A DNA stretch of 64,000 nt from Apostichopus japonicus (GCF_037975245.1 NC_092581.1:1190501-1254500), one strand, 5' to 3'; shown: positions 15,225-27,034, counted from the first letter of the stretch. The notes: a model not told the origin generated them from the letters alone. Translations and numbers: made by a program.

Positions 15225-17830
15225 GATAGTAAATATTTGTTTATTTGTTTGCCACAAAAGTACAAAGTGGAGGGAAGTCTTCCATAAAGCTTAAAAGCTT
15301 AACAATGTGGAAGACTCCCTGAAGAAAGAAAAGAAAAAAAAAACAATATATGTATTTATGTGTATGAATACATACATAGATATAAGTACAAATTAAATGT
15401 TCAATATATATATATAGTAATTACATACATACATACATACATAATTACATACAAAACCACTTCTTAAAGGATGTGACTGACTTTTTACTCTTTAAGTGCA
15501 TCTGCCAAAGCTAGTTCAGTAGAATGTTCGGGTCGAAAGCCGTACTGTTCTTTACAGAGAATATTATATTGGTTAAGAAAATTAAATATGCGATTGAACA
15601 TAAGTCGTTCTATGATTTTAGAAAAACAGGAAAGCAATGAAATCGGTCGATAATTCTCATATACATTTGAATCTCCCTTTTTATAGATTGGTATGACCTT
15701 TGCCGTTTTAAGTTTATCTGGGAATACGCCAGTGTTAAATGATAAATTACATATATGGGTCAAAGGCTTAGCAATAAAAGGAATAACATATTTTATAATA
15801 CCAGGTTTGAAATCATCATATCCTGCTGCTTTATTGGGTTTCAAGTTGGAAGTTGCAATTTTAATTAGTTCTTCTTCAGTGACTGGGAATGTGAATATTG
15901 AATGACTATTGTTATCACAGATGGTTTTATGTGATTTACCTTTGTTATTTATTTTACTAGCAAGCGATGGTCCAAGATTTACATAGAAATTGTTGAAGTT
16001 ATTCGCAATGATATTTTCATCACTGGTTTCTTGGTCACCATGCATCTTTGAAAACATCATGGATATGATGATTCTTTACAGTTATTGTGCAACATTTCAT
16101 TAATAGTACGCCATGTATGGTTTGTGTTATTTCTGCTCTCATTAAATTTATTGTCAAAATAGAGCTTTTTCGAAAGTCTGATTACTTGATTAAGCTTATT
16201 ACGATACGTTGTATACATAGACTTGTACATAACTGTAGGAGACTTTAACTGACGTCTGTAAAGTTTGTGCTTCCTTTTAATGGAAGTCAAAATACCATTC
16301 GTAATCCATGGGTGTTTCTTTCTACGACGCTGTTTATGATTGATTTGGCGAATAGGAAAACAATTATTATAAGTTGAACTGAAATAATTAAAAAAGGTAT
16401 TATAAGCAGAATTGACATCATTTTCGTTTAAAACATTATTCCAAGATGTGTCCCTTATTTCAGAAGTAAACCCCTTATGTTGTTAGTATTGTAATTACGT
16501 CTATAGATGGTGTTGTTAGATCTGATTTTCTTCCCTACCACTTTTAGAAATATCGGAAAATGGTCACTTATATCAGTGATGAGAACCCCTGAAGTAATCG
16601 TAGAATCATCGTTTGTAATGATGTTATCTATCAGGCTTGTAGTAATGCTACTAATACGAGTTGGGACACTTATTGTAGGGATGAATCCGTTCGAATAGAG
16701 AATATTTAAAAACGTAGTTGGTTTGATTGCATTCGTTAAATCAATATTATAATCTCCCAATATGTAGGTTTTACAGTTTTTATTCGAAATGATATTAAAA
16801 ATATTTTCCAGATTAACATTAAACTCATCTAAAGAACCATTAGGTGGCCTGTAGACTATGCCGATAAGAAATTTATCTTTTGAATTTATGTTAGTAGCCT
16901 CTATAAATAGAGATTCTATAGAATTATTAAAAATTGATAGGTCTGGTCTACAAATAAAACTTATATCTTTGTGTACAAATAGACAGACTCCACCGCCCCG
17001 TTTATTGTTACGATGTTTTTCAACAAGTTTGTAATTATCCAATTTTATGAGGGGAGAAAAATTATCATTGAACCAGGTTTCTGTGAATCCAATTACCGTA
17101 AAGTCATTATTAAATACAGAAATGAAAGTGTTGATATCGTCAAACTTATTGTTTAGGCTACGACTGTTGTGGTGGTACAGTGATATACCGTGATGAGGGG
17201 GCAGATTGTAATAAGAGTCTATGTTATGGTATTTACACGAGACATTATTTTCCCTGAGACCGTTAATATCGTGGAGTATAGGTGACGCCATTAGTGATAA
17301 CATTAAAATTGGTAAGTAGGAGAATATAAATCTTATTTTGGTTTTGTTCGTTCCCTTTCCCTTGTGTGATATCGCCTGGTGGTTGTGACGGCGTTGGGCC
17401 TGGGGATGTTCTTCCTCTGTTGCTGTTTTGTGCTATTCTTTTTTACGACTATCCAGTCTGCTCCGTCATTCGATATAGGGTTCGCTTTATCTTTGCGCCG
17501 ACTTGTTGATTTAATTCGCTCTCCGTTATCGGCTGAACTTTAGTCAGGTTAGAAGACTGCCGACTTCTCTCTTTCAGGTCACTAATACATTCCTCATCTT
17601 TATCTTTTGTTAATACCCCAGTATTCGCAGGTCTAGATTCACTTTCCTGTGCTTCATAAGTCGTTGGTTTCTCTGTGTCCTCGTAAGTCGTTGGCTTGTC
17701 AATTGGGTTCTCGATTTCTGTGTCCTCATCCATTGTTTCCGTGTCGTCCTTTTCATCGCAGTGGTAACTCGTGTGGCCCAGCTTGTTGCATTTGTAACAG
17801 AGGATTTCAGGGCAGCGGTTCCTTGAATGC
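15225..17830 (-). mobile_element. Dead non-LTR retrotransposon (LINE), 3' portion
   Basis: From 5' to 3' on the minus strand: the C-terminal part of ORF1 (17830-17449) with a CCHC zinc knuckle (CYKCNKLGHTSYHC); ORF2 beginning near 17303 with an apurinic-type endonuclease domain (motifs TETWF, VYRPPNG, LGDYNID, SDHFP); a linker; then the N-terminal reverse transcriptase (IPIYKKGD, YRPISLLS, EQYGFRPEHST) ending at 15485. Frameshifts near 16470 and 16060 break ORF2, and the catalytic palm with the YADD-type motif is absent, so the copy is internally deleted as well as mutated. The 3' end survives as a hairpin-bearing UTR (about 15245-15340) and an ATAAACAAATA-type tail. It looks like the CR1/L2/Jockey group; the clade is undecided. 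It is continuous with 24847-26613. Confidence 0.85.
15415..15455. repeat. (TACA)n short tandem repeat
   Basis: Tetranucleotide TACA run between the truncated reverse transcriptase and the 3' UTR hairpin of the LINE fossil. Confidence 0.8.
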
Positions 17831-18012
17831 CAGAGCCGTATATAGAGAGAGTTTGGCCAACCATGTAACCAGTTTGGATTGGTCGAGAGGGACAACGCCC
17901 ACACAGGGCGGTAAAATAGGTCCACTTGAAAACTTCATAGCAGACGACACCCATACTTACAGTGTATAAACGATCGTCGTGAACACGTAAAAAGTACAAA
18001 TTTCTCACAAAA

Positions 18013-21000
18013 ATGCCTTGTTGTGCCGCCTGGGGATGTAGCAATAGGACAGAACATGGGGTGCATTTGTTTGGCTTTCCGACTGACCTTCAAAGAAGAA
18101 GAATTTGGGAAGCGAAAGTAGGAAGAACAAGCTGGAGATCTAGTGGCAACAAAACCAAACTCTGTGAGGTACATTAGTTATGCCTATTGGCCCTATAATA
18201 AAACTTAGTTAAGAGTTACGTAAGAAACACGATACTTTCACGTTCAAATCGGTTTGATAAATTTTAAATACATTCATGGCTTTCTATCGTTTTTACGAAC
18301 CACTAAAGTCGCTTTCAATATGCCAGGTGTCCTAATTATATACATGACAGTCTTAATCCCTGGTAACTTAGGCCTAGGATATGCCTAGCCTAAAATGTAT
18401 AATGCAAAAGGGTAGCCTAGGCATAAACGCCAGGCCCTAAGTCTAAGTTAAGCCTGGTCCAATCTCGCTATTATTACTACTACTGTGATTGAACATTAAA
18501 TATTATTGCACAGTATGGGCCCGATTAGGCCTACAAACAAAATAGTCTAGGCCTAAACTAGTAAGGCCTAGGGCCTACACTCATTAGCTACTTCATTGTA
18601 GGTTGTGTAAACATTCAGGCCTAATTACCTAGACCCAGTATAGAAAAGTGCCAATGGGCTTTGTTAATATTGGTGTATCGTCTTGGTTTGAAATGTTAAT
18701 TGTTAGCATAGCCTTATTAGGCTTACGTTAGTTAGACCTAATGTTTTCGTCTTCGATGCATAGCCTGGGTTTAAGTTTAATTTTTGACATTTGGCTCAGT
18801 GTATCTCTATGCTGAGATGATAATACAGGGTACCAGCTTGTAAGTTGTCTAACATTGTAGGAAATGTCCGCCCATGAACTTATGCCAAAAATGTGCATCA
18901 TTTGCTTGTGGTTTATAGGCTCACTTTGAAGAAGAACAATTAAAAAAGGATCCAGCTACTGGGAAGAAGAAATTGATAAAAGGAGCTGTGCCAACAATTT
19001 TCCAGCACAGGCCTAACCCCAAAAGGCGAAGAGCTCCAAATGAAAAAAGCACGGTACTTGAAGAGGTTCACTTGGAATCGCGAAAGCAAATGGTGCTCAT
19101 TGACCACCCATATGCTTGCCTATCACATAATAAGCCACAGTTAGCAGACTGTGATAAAGATGAACCCGGTGAGTGACTCTTAGACTGAAATCCAGTTTCT
19201 GCAATCACAGCATTAAAGTTTTGTTTTAATCAATACACTTGTGGGTCTGAGACTTTCAAATGGACTCTCAGTGGCAGTTGGTTAAGATATAAGGTTTTAC
19301 TTACATCATGGAGAGTGGAAGGGAATCTTGCCTCATCATCTGAATAATGGACTCAAGGATAGCATCAAATCATGATTGGATAATAATATTGAGCTGATTT
19401 TCTTGAAAGTAATGTACATATAGGCAACAGTTTAAAAACTGGGGATTTGCATGTTTGTATTACGCACATAATTAAGCTGTTTAGCTCACACACTAGCAGT
19501 GATCAAGTGACAAAACTGATGCAGTATATTTAAGAAGTATTTATTCTCCATTAATGAGACAGAAATCTTACAAATGGCAGAATGCAACTTTAAATTTGCA
19601 AACATTAGATACAATGAATTAAATGACAATGCTCATTTACAAGGTTATCTACTGCCCTATCTGTCACATCAGTAGGTCACAATTTCCAATAATTGTACAA
19701 AAAAACTCCCCTTGATGGGTGCTTGGTTAGATTCCTACAATTTTGCTTGTTTTTCCCTTCAATGTAAGGTTCATGTGTGGAAAATACTCTTCACGTCATC
19801 TGAGTGTCGTTAATATCTTTGCTATTGTAGAAATGTAATAAAAACAATCAATCATTGCACATCATTTTTTCTGTAATTTTATACAGGTCTGTTAACAATA
19901 CCCACTTACAGTACAGTGGCCTAAAATATTCTTCTATAAAGAGTTACATTTCTGTTTACATTTCAGTGCATAAAATTCAGAAGACTTCCCAATGTGGCAA
20001 TAGCACTACCAAAGGTGATGAGAAAAGAGAAATAGATGCTCATCCGTTATCAGCTGCAATACATTTAGCGCAACTGAGGTATGCCAAAAGGTCCTTAAAT
20101 AACCGTTTTCTCCAAACACAGAAGGCACTTCGGAAGGTAAGGAGAGAAAAGAAGGCAATAGGCAAATGTAAAAGAGCGCAAGAACTTGCCTTTGTTAAAG
20201 TGTTTAACCCTGATCAGTTAAATGCACTCAGCAGAAAGAGCACACGAGGATGCAAGTGGAGCAATGCCACAATAAAGAAAGCTCTCCAAATTCATTTTGC
20301 TTGTGGGCCTACCGGTTACGAGTTACTTCAAAAACAGCATCAACCATTACCTTCACTGCGTACACTTAGAAGAAAGATGCAAAGTGTCATATTTGAGCCT
20401 GGTATCCTGGATGAGGTATTCAAGAAGCTGGAGATTAAAGTTAAACCAATGAAGGATCAGGAGAGAGAATGTTGTTTGACACTAGATGAAATGTCTATTA
20501 CACCAAGCATTGAGTTCGACAACAGTAGCGGTCACATTCTCGGCAATGTCACACTTCCAGGACATGATGGCATTGCTTCACATGGACTGGTTTTCATGCT
20601 AAGTGGTGTAACAACACGATGGAAACAGGTTGTTGCTTACCATTTCACTGGCTCTTCATATGATGGGGCAGCAGCTAAGCCCATCATAACAGCTATCATT
20701 GAAAAAGCTCATAATATAGGACTTCACGTTCTTGCAGTCACCAGTGACATGGGAAGTATGAATAGGGCAATGTGGAGAAGCTTTGGAATAATCTGTGGAA
20801 AAGACTGCCAGACTGTCAACAAGATTCCACATCCATGCAACTCAAACCGTTTCCTGTACTTCCTTGCAGATGTACCACACATCCTCAAAAATCTTAAGTC
20901 AGCATTGGTTAATGCACAGAAAATCTGGCTTCCTTCTGAGCTGGCAAATACCAATGGATTGTCAAGTACAGAGGTTAGTGTGAAACCCCTGAAAGATCTT

Positions 21001-22200
21001 CTTAGCTTTCAAGAAAACAAAGACTTGAAGCTAGCTCCCAAATTGACAGAGGCCACACTAACACCTTCCCACTTTGAGAAGATGAAGGTTTCACAGGCAC
21101 TTAATTTTTTCAGCAATTCTGTTGCTTCTGCTTTGCGGTACCTGGTTGAGTGTGAGGGTCACCCAAAGGATGTTTTGACAACTGCCTGGTTTTTGGAGCT
21201 CTGTAACAGATGGTTCAACCTGATGTCGAGTCGTCATCCGGTCATGGCCTTGAGTAAAGTTAACCCAGTTCAACACAAAGCAGCTATTGAATGCTTGACA
21301 AATATGATCAAGATATTCAAAGTCATCAAAATTGGTAACAAGGGAGCATGGAAGCCAGTCCAGACAGGAGTGATTCTGTCAACACAATCAATCCTTGACA
21401 TTCAAGAAGAGATCCTTGAACAAGATCATAAATTTCTTCTTACCTCGCGCTTCACACAAGACTGCCTGGAAAATTTATTTAGTAGTGTGCGGATGAAGAA
21501 TCCAGTTCCCTCACCACTTGAATTCAGATATGCATTACGCATAATCACTGTAGCTCAGTTTCTCAAGTCTCCCCAAGCTGGGAACTATCAAGAGGATGAT
21601 AATGAATTCCTTGCAGAGTTCAATGCTGACACCACTCCATCTATTGAGAATGATTCTGACATCCCTGATGTGATCTTGAATCAAGAAGGATCCACACTTC
21701 AATTGTCTGCTGATGAGATGAATAGCCTCTACTACCTTGTTGGGTACTGCATCACACGGCTACAAAGAAATGACAAATATTGTCCAGGCTGTCTAGGTAC
21801 TGTCAAATCCACTACACCATCATTGCCGGTTCCAGCTAAGCTGACCATTCTAAAAGAGTACAAAGAGGGTTGTTTAGTTCACCCAACAGAGCAAGCATTC
21901 CAGTACATTTTGGCAGCTGAAAAGATGTTCAGAAAGTTCAGTAGTGACGACCTTCTTTCCATGGTTAACACCAAGAAACAGATTACCTCTGCTGTGGATT
22001 TGACAACTGCTGAATTTCAATTCCCAGATTGTCACAACATCCAGGGAAAGCTCCTATCACGGTTTCTCAATGTGCGCCTCCATATAGTTTGCAAGAAACT
22101 GAGGGCTGAAGTGAAAAAAGAAATCCAAAATCAAAGGTCAGGTGGAGAACTGGGAAGCAAGAGTATGGCAATGAGGAAACTAATAAAGAGAGTAAAGTAA
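18013..22200 (+). CDS. P-element transposase with THAP domain
   Basis: Exons 18013-18168, 18919-19168 and 19967-22200 join in frame to give about 879 residues, near THAP9's usual length of about 900. The THAP zinc finger spans about residues 1-80: C4, C9, C51 and H54, with the AVPTIF box at 75-80; the CxxH pair is formed across the first splice. A Lys/Arg-rich, probably coiled-coil stretch follows (about 165-215). The RNase H-like core shows LDEMS (D309), TSDMG (D396), the DVPH motif at 437-440 and QDCLENLFS with E637, the pattern known from P transposase and THAP9. Unspliced reading through the second donor meets a stop after 137 residues. An ATG lies inside exon 3's open frame at 19855, but a good acceptor at 19966 and the phase match favour the spliced model. 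No disabling mutation is seen. Confidence 0.9.
18169..18918 (+). other. Transposase intron 1, rich in AGGCCTA words
   Basis: Donor GTACAT after GAG at 18168 and acceptor TTTATAG before 18919. The middle (about 18350-18640) is packed with TAGGCC/AGGCCTA words, also common at 47.5-47.9 kb. Confidence 0.6.
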
Positions 22201-23628
22201 CATTGTACGTTAATAGCTAGCATATACAGTAAGAATACTGTCTCAATGCAACATATAACATGTGAAATTTTCCACACAGATAATATTATAATACATTTTA
22301 TTCCACAGATCATACAATTTTTTGCCATCAGCTAGCTAAGACATAATTTAGAGTAAGGTCAATTGTGATGTCTACAATCAAACAGTACAATGTCCCATCA
22401 CAAGGATAGAACTCTGTCCCCTCTCTTTTGTTTTTCTGTCCACTGCAGATATCAACACTGTATATGGTCTTTAACTTCTTAATGTTGGTATATTACAGAA
22501 GGTTAACTTGTTAAACTATATTTTTTGTATAATATGTTTGGTATAGTGGGAGGCTCAACTAATATGCACAACAGGTCATCACTGGCGAGCAGATGTCTTC
22601 AGCTGGTCACAAATGCTTTATGCTCAACATTCTAGTTAAGTAAGTGTTTCACTTGTGTAAAAGTAAGTTGCCCTGATGTTTTGATCATAGCAGGATCTTC
22701 TTTAGAAGCTAACTGACATTTCTATCACTTGATTGAAAAGTTTTACTGAGCATCATTCATTCCTATTGTAGATCTATGCAATATAGCACAGCCTAAACAT
22801 TAATTACTGTACTGTAAGTATTGTATGCAACCTTATCTAGCCTATGCACATACAAGTATTGAAACTTTACAGTTAGAAGAAAGACAATTTTCAAAGAGAC
22901 TTTAAGTAAGAAAATATGTAAGTAAGCAAGTCAACCTTATTGAATTCCAGAAGGAAATTATGTATCTGCAGTGAGCAATACAATGAATGATACAAAATAT
23001 AAAGAACATTGATACAATGAATGATTCAAAATCCCCCCCAAAAAACAATGATAATATACAACAGTTAAATGCAGTCTAAACAAAATATACACTAACTAGC
23101 TCCAACAGCACAATTAAATGGAACAGCCACCCCCCCCCTACCTTGTGAAGTTCTTGTTGAGAGTACTAATGGCAGTTCCTATAAACGAAGAACAATGTCT
23201 ATTTGTGTGTGACGTCAGCAACCTCATTAATTGCAAACCGTCTCATACACGTTTCATTTCATTGCCGGTGTTTCCCACCCTGTGTCAGGTTATACTATAT
23301 ACACTCACGGCCAATCACAGAACTGTGCGATATCTTAAGTGTATTGATTAATGTTACTGGACAGTATTTAATGATCAGACCACTTTCTAGAAGGGTTTAT
23401 ACGGTTCAACTGCATTATGGGTTTATACAAGTACTGTATTATTTGGGTTTCAAGGTTTTGCATGTGACATTGACTGACTTGTCTGTGATATTGCTCTCTA
23501 GAAATTACTAAAGGCCTACAATAAATAATTATCATGAAATTTTTAGGTTTAACATATGTTCACAGCATGCATGTGTTAACGTGATATATCCAAATTGCCT
23601 GTAACGACGCTACATGTGCGCCGCATAC

Positions 23629-23729
23629 AAACAGTATTGTTTATGATAAACAATATAAATCCTACCAACTAGAATGATAAATAATTTATCGTTTCAAGTA
23701 GGTAGGATTTAGATTGTTTACTACTGTAC
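23629..23729. repeat. Long imperfect hairpin inside the P element
   Basis: The left arm (ACAGTA...AAATCCTACC, to about 23666) pairs with the right arm (GGTAGGATTTAGATTGTTTACTACTGT, to 23729). The centre is a second palindrome (GATAAATAATTTATC). It could be a tiny foldback insertion or a structured part of the transcript. Confidence 0.7.
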
Positions 23730-24049
23730 AGCTCAAGTGCGTACGTCCAGCAATGCAATTTCACTCTATAGACTGTCAGTGTCTGATCGACTGTTGTTAC
23801 AACACTGTTCAAAATGCATTGCACTGACATTAAGCCACAAGTCTTATTTGTTTTCTGGGTATATTATCACAAACATATGTTAGGCAACTTTATTAGTTTT
23901 CTGATATTTGCTAATTATGTTGTAAATTTAATATATCGCCCATGTTTTTATATAATTTATGTAAGGTTTGGGGGTTATTCAAAAACTATTTAATTGAATT
24001 GCCTTTCGATTCTAATAAAATATAATTAGGCTCAATAATTCTTCAAAGC

Positions 24050-24480
24050 CTTCTTTTTTTTGGTTGTCCGAAGGACTACCAAGCACACAACAGTTTGAAA
24101 GATTTGGTAGTCGGACGTAATTTCTAGTCGTCTGGGACGACCATGAAAATCCTGCACTACAATACCAGTCTTAAATTAGTCCATGGGCTCCCAACTACTG
24201 CTTACTCCTACACTAAAGTAGTAGAAAATAGGACCAGGAGAGACAATCAAGTCCCCATCAAGGACCCTGTGGGAGAAGGAAAAGAACTGAAGACACAAAA
24301 AAATCATAGCTGATTACAAGTTCTTGTCCAAAGCATTCTTTAACCTATTCACACGACCTTCAAGTACAACTTTCGCAGGCAAACCATTTCATTCATTCAC
24401 AACCCTATTAGAAAAAGGTATATATGCGTAGGCCAACTGAAATTGTAGGATCTAATAGTAGTAACACTGTAGGCCTAATG
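24050..24480 (-). pseudogene. LINE ORF2 C-terminal remnant
   Basis: On the minus strand about 24465-24315 translates, with one frameshift and one TGA, to the conserved C-terminal signature of CR1/L2-type ORF2 (SYNF, FSNRVVNE, GLPAKVV, VNRLKNALDKNL, stop). The lower-coordinate part would be its 3' UTR. It lies inside the P element and is decayed, while the P transposase is not. Confidence 0.7.
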
Positions 24481-25209
24481 TTGTAGTTGTGCGTCTGTGA
24501 TCTAGCGTAGCATCGTATGGATGAGGCGTAAAATCAACAAGTGGAATGACAGGTTTTCAGCTAGTTTTATATTAATTTGCGGTGTGAAGATAAACATAAA
24601 TGTCATTACCTTACGATTACTCTAATTACTTACCTGTTAAGCATTCCGTTCCCCCGTATGCCTGCCAAAATCTGAGTCGCTTCGTTTATTCGTAATGGGT
24701 TCAGCTGCTGTGCTATTGAGTTTGTGTGTGGTGTTTTTCGTGCTTCGCGCAACTGGTAACGACAACTGGACCTATTTTGATGCCCATGGTTTGCGTGTGA
24801 CGTCACAAATCGCCAGTTGGCCAAACTCTCTCTATATACGGCTCTGTTGAATGCCCTTGTTGACCGCACTCTCTACACGTGTATTGTAGGCACTCTCGCA
24901 TTATGTGATCATCTGATAAGCAGAGATTACACACCCGTGATTGTCCATTGTGCTTTAATCTTAAGTGAGTTCCCTCTATAGTGATTGCGTACGGTAGAGA
25001 CTTTACACTGTTTGGTAATTCGAGTCTAACGTATCTGATGCCATTTTCTATGTTGGGGTAGTCTTCGTAATATTTACGTACCCATGGGGATCTTAGTCTA
25101 CATCCGTATTCTTCCAGTTTTACGGAGATTTCATCATCGGTAATGTACATTGGGACTCCAAAAACACTTACGGTTATTATGGTCTTGGTCACTCCCATGA
25201 TGTTATACA

Positions 25210-26301
25210 CAGTGGCGGCGGAACCGGGGGGGGGCTTGGGGGGGCTCAGCCCCCCCAATGAAAAAGTTGAGGGGGCAAATGCATGATAAGCCCCCCCAAT
25301 ATTTACCAAGGCTCCGAAACGTGCATCTGCCCATTTTTCAATGCATACTTGTCGATCTGTCCGATGCACACGTATACTATATAGGTGTAATAATTTAAGT
25401 AATTGCTGGGGGACTCTGGTCCCTCGGACCGTCCCCTGGCTATAGACCACATTGTCACCCCAACCGCGTCTTCACGCCCCGTGAAAAGTGGAAGCAGTTA
25501 GTGTGAGTACCGGTAAGCGTAACACAACTTCGTCTTAGGCCAATGACTTGCCTCATTTCAGCCAGTTCTCCAACATCCCCTTACTTAGTGGCGGAGCGTC
25601 CATATATACAGTCAGGGGGCGGATCCCCCCCCCCCTCCTGACGGACTCAACTTACTGCTGGCGCCCTTTTCAGCTTTTCACTACTTTTAACTTATTCGCG
25701 ATTATTGACTATTTTATTGCGCTCTCATATACCTATTGACATTTGTCATATTCTGTTGGTGTAATTTTCCGACAAAATGGCGACGACACCTATTTATTCT
25801 CCGTTTATCTGCAAATTAGCAAGGCCCGAAAAGGGTCATTTCCTGCAATCTAGGGAGTAACTTTACTCAAAAATTTTCTGTACGCTCCGCGCCAACCTGT
25901 GGTGGCGCTCCGCTTAGATAGTGTCGAAAGCGCCCCTACAGACCATTCTTGCCCCCCTGACCAATACCCCTAGCTCCGCCACTGCCCTTACTACACTCAA
26001 AAACGTCTTTGCGAGTACACTACGAGTAATAGCTATTCTCTTAAAACACCATCGAATATACAAATTACAACGTTTTTACAGACTTTTACGTGCAATCTGA
26101 GAAATTGCAGACTTGAGACCCATATTTTAGGGCTAGGTATTCGCAGCATAAAACACTCGGGAAGTACCGTTTCCGGTCATCTGGGGGTTTGAAAAAACCC
26201 AAAATTTTCTTGTACGCTCCGCGCCAACCGATGGTGGCGCTCCGCTTAGATAGTCTCCACACATTAGCCCCCCCAATAATTTTTCCGTTCCGCCGCGCCT
26301 G
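25210..26301. mobile_element. hAT-like element, outer copy (1,092 bp with nested insert)
   Basis: Ends CAGTGGCGGCGGAAC and GTTCCGCCGCGCCTG (13 of 15 matched when inverted), with exact 8-bp duplications GTTATACA at 25202-25209 and 26302-26309. It is inserted in LINE ORF1. Removing the inner element leaves about 685 bp and no transposase, so it is non-autonomous. It carries the shared core at about 26205-26255. Confidence 0.85.
25586..25984. mobile_element. hAT-like element nested in the outer copy
   Basis: 399 bp with ends TAGTGGCGGAGC and GCTCCGCCACTG, flanked by exact 8-bp duplications CCCTTACT at 25578-25585 and 25985-25992. Non-coding, with poly-C tracts. It carries the same internal core (about 25875-25922) as family 1. 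Confidence 0.85.
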
Positions 26302-26904
26302 GTTATACACCTCATTCCCTATTTTTAATCCAGTTTCTTGAATAAGTTCTGCATCTTATTTGTTTTTTACCGTTAAGATCCACTGTCCTTGAGTCTTAAC
26401 ACACCCGAGAATATTTTTCTTTCCAATGTCGTTGGCCAAAGACTTCAATATGTCCGTAGATTTAAAATTGGCATCAACAAGCTTCACATTGTTGGTTTTC
26501 AACACGAAACTATTTGGCGGCATTTTCGCAGATCCGGTACTCATTTTCTGAGATAAAGCCTGGCGCCAAGTGGCGCCTTGGCACTTGTATCGTTTGAAAA
26601 AAAACTTGTACAAATTACATCAATGTTAAAATCCTCCTGTTTCACAGGATAATGTTAAATGCCTCAGAATGAGGCCAGAAAAATGCACGAAAGACAGAAA
26701 ATAAGTAAATAATCGAGAGCCGTTGAAGAGATGTTTCCGCTCTGATGTCGATGCAAATTGATGTCAATGCAAATAAATAGGACTATACTAACAAAATAAA
26801 ATCAGAAATCCACGGTAGAATTCATTATAGTAGCAGTTTCGTTTCTTCACTCGTGCATGAACGTTAAGAGATGAGAATATATATTTACGGCCATATACAC
26901 ACAT

Positions 26905-26908
<4 letters not shown>

Positions 26909-26951
<43 letters not shown>

Positions 26952-26962
26952 TATGTAGGCTA

Positions 26963-27016
<54 letters not shown>

Positions 27017-27034
27017 TATATATATATATATATA
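26909..27034. repeat. (TA)n microsatellite, interrupted
   Basis: About 125 bp of TA repeats. The Tyr/Ile repeat ORFs on both strands here are artefacts of it. Confidence 0.95.

Larger units (their letters stand above)
22201..24815 (+). other. P-element 3' non-coding region
   Basis: 2.6 kb after the transposase stop with no ORF resembling a protein family. It contains a long hairpin (23629-23729), a degraded LINE end on the minus strand (about 24050-24480) and the subterminal repeat at 24767-24778. Confidence 0.6.
17831..24846 (+). mobile_element. P-superfamily DNA transposon, apparently full length
   Basis: A 7,016-bp element with perfect 31-bp terminal inverted repeats (17831-17861 and 24816-24846, beginning CAGAGCCGTATATAG) and an exact 8-bp target duplication TTGAATGC at 17823-17830 and 24847-24854. 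A 12-bp subterminal inverted repeat (AAAATAGGTCCA) lies at 17913-17924 and, inverted, at 24767-24778. Both the 31-bp ends and the 8-bp duplication match the known geometry of P elements. It carries a three-exon THAP/RNase H-like transposase (18013-22200) and a 2.6-kb 3' non-coding region holding a hairpin and an old LINE fragment. It is inserted in ORF1 of a LINE, splitting a zinc knuckle. The perfect ends and open transposase suggest recent arrival or continuing activity. Confidence 0.93.
24847..26613 (-). mobile_element. LINE fossil, 5' portion (ORF1), split by a hAT-like element
   Basis: ORF1 begins at ATG 26544 (or 26613) and reads to 26310. It resumes in the same frame at about 25209 once the 25210-26301 insertion and one target copy are removed, and runs to the P-element junction at 24847. 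It contains a zinc knuckle (CNLCLSDDHIMREC) and the first half of another (CRECGQQGHS) whose remaining residues lie at 17830, across the P element. Rejoining restores C-x2-C-x4-H-x4-C spacing, so ORF1 had three knuckles. One TAA near 26358 interrupts the frame. The 5' UTR limit is not determined. Confidence 0.85.

Noticed and set aside
19855-19966. N-terminal 37 residues of the long transposase ORF
   Set aside because: A good acceptor at 19966 joins the THAP exons in exact phase, so this stretch is most likely intron.
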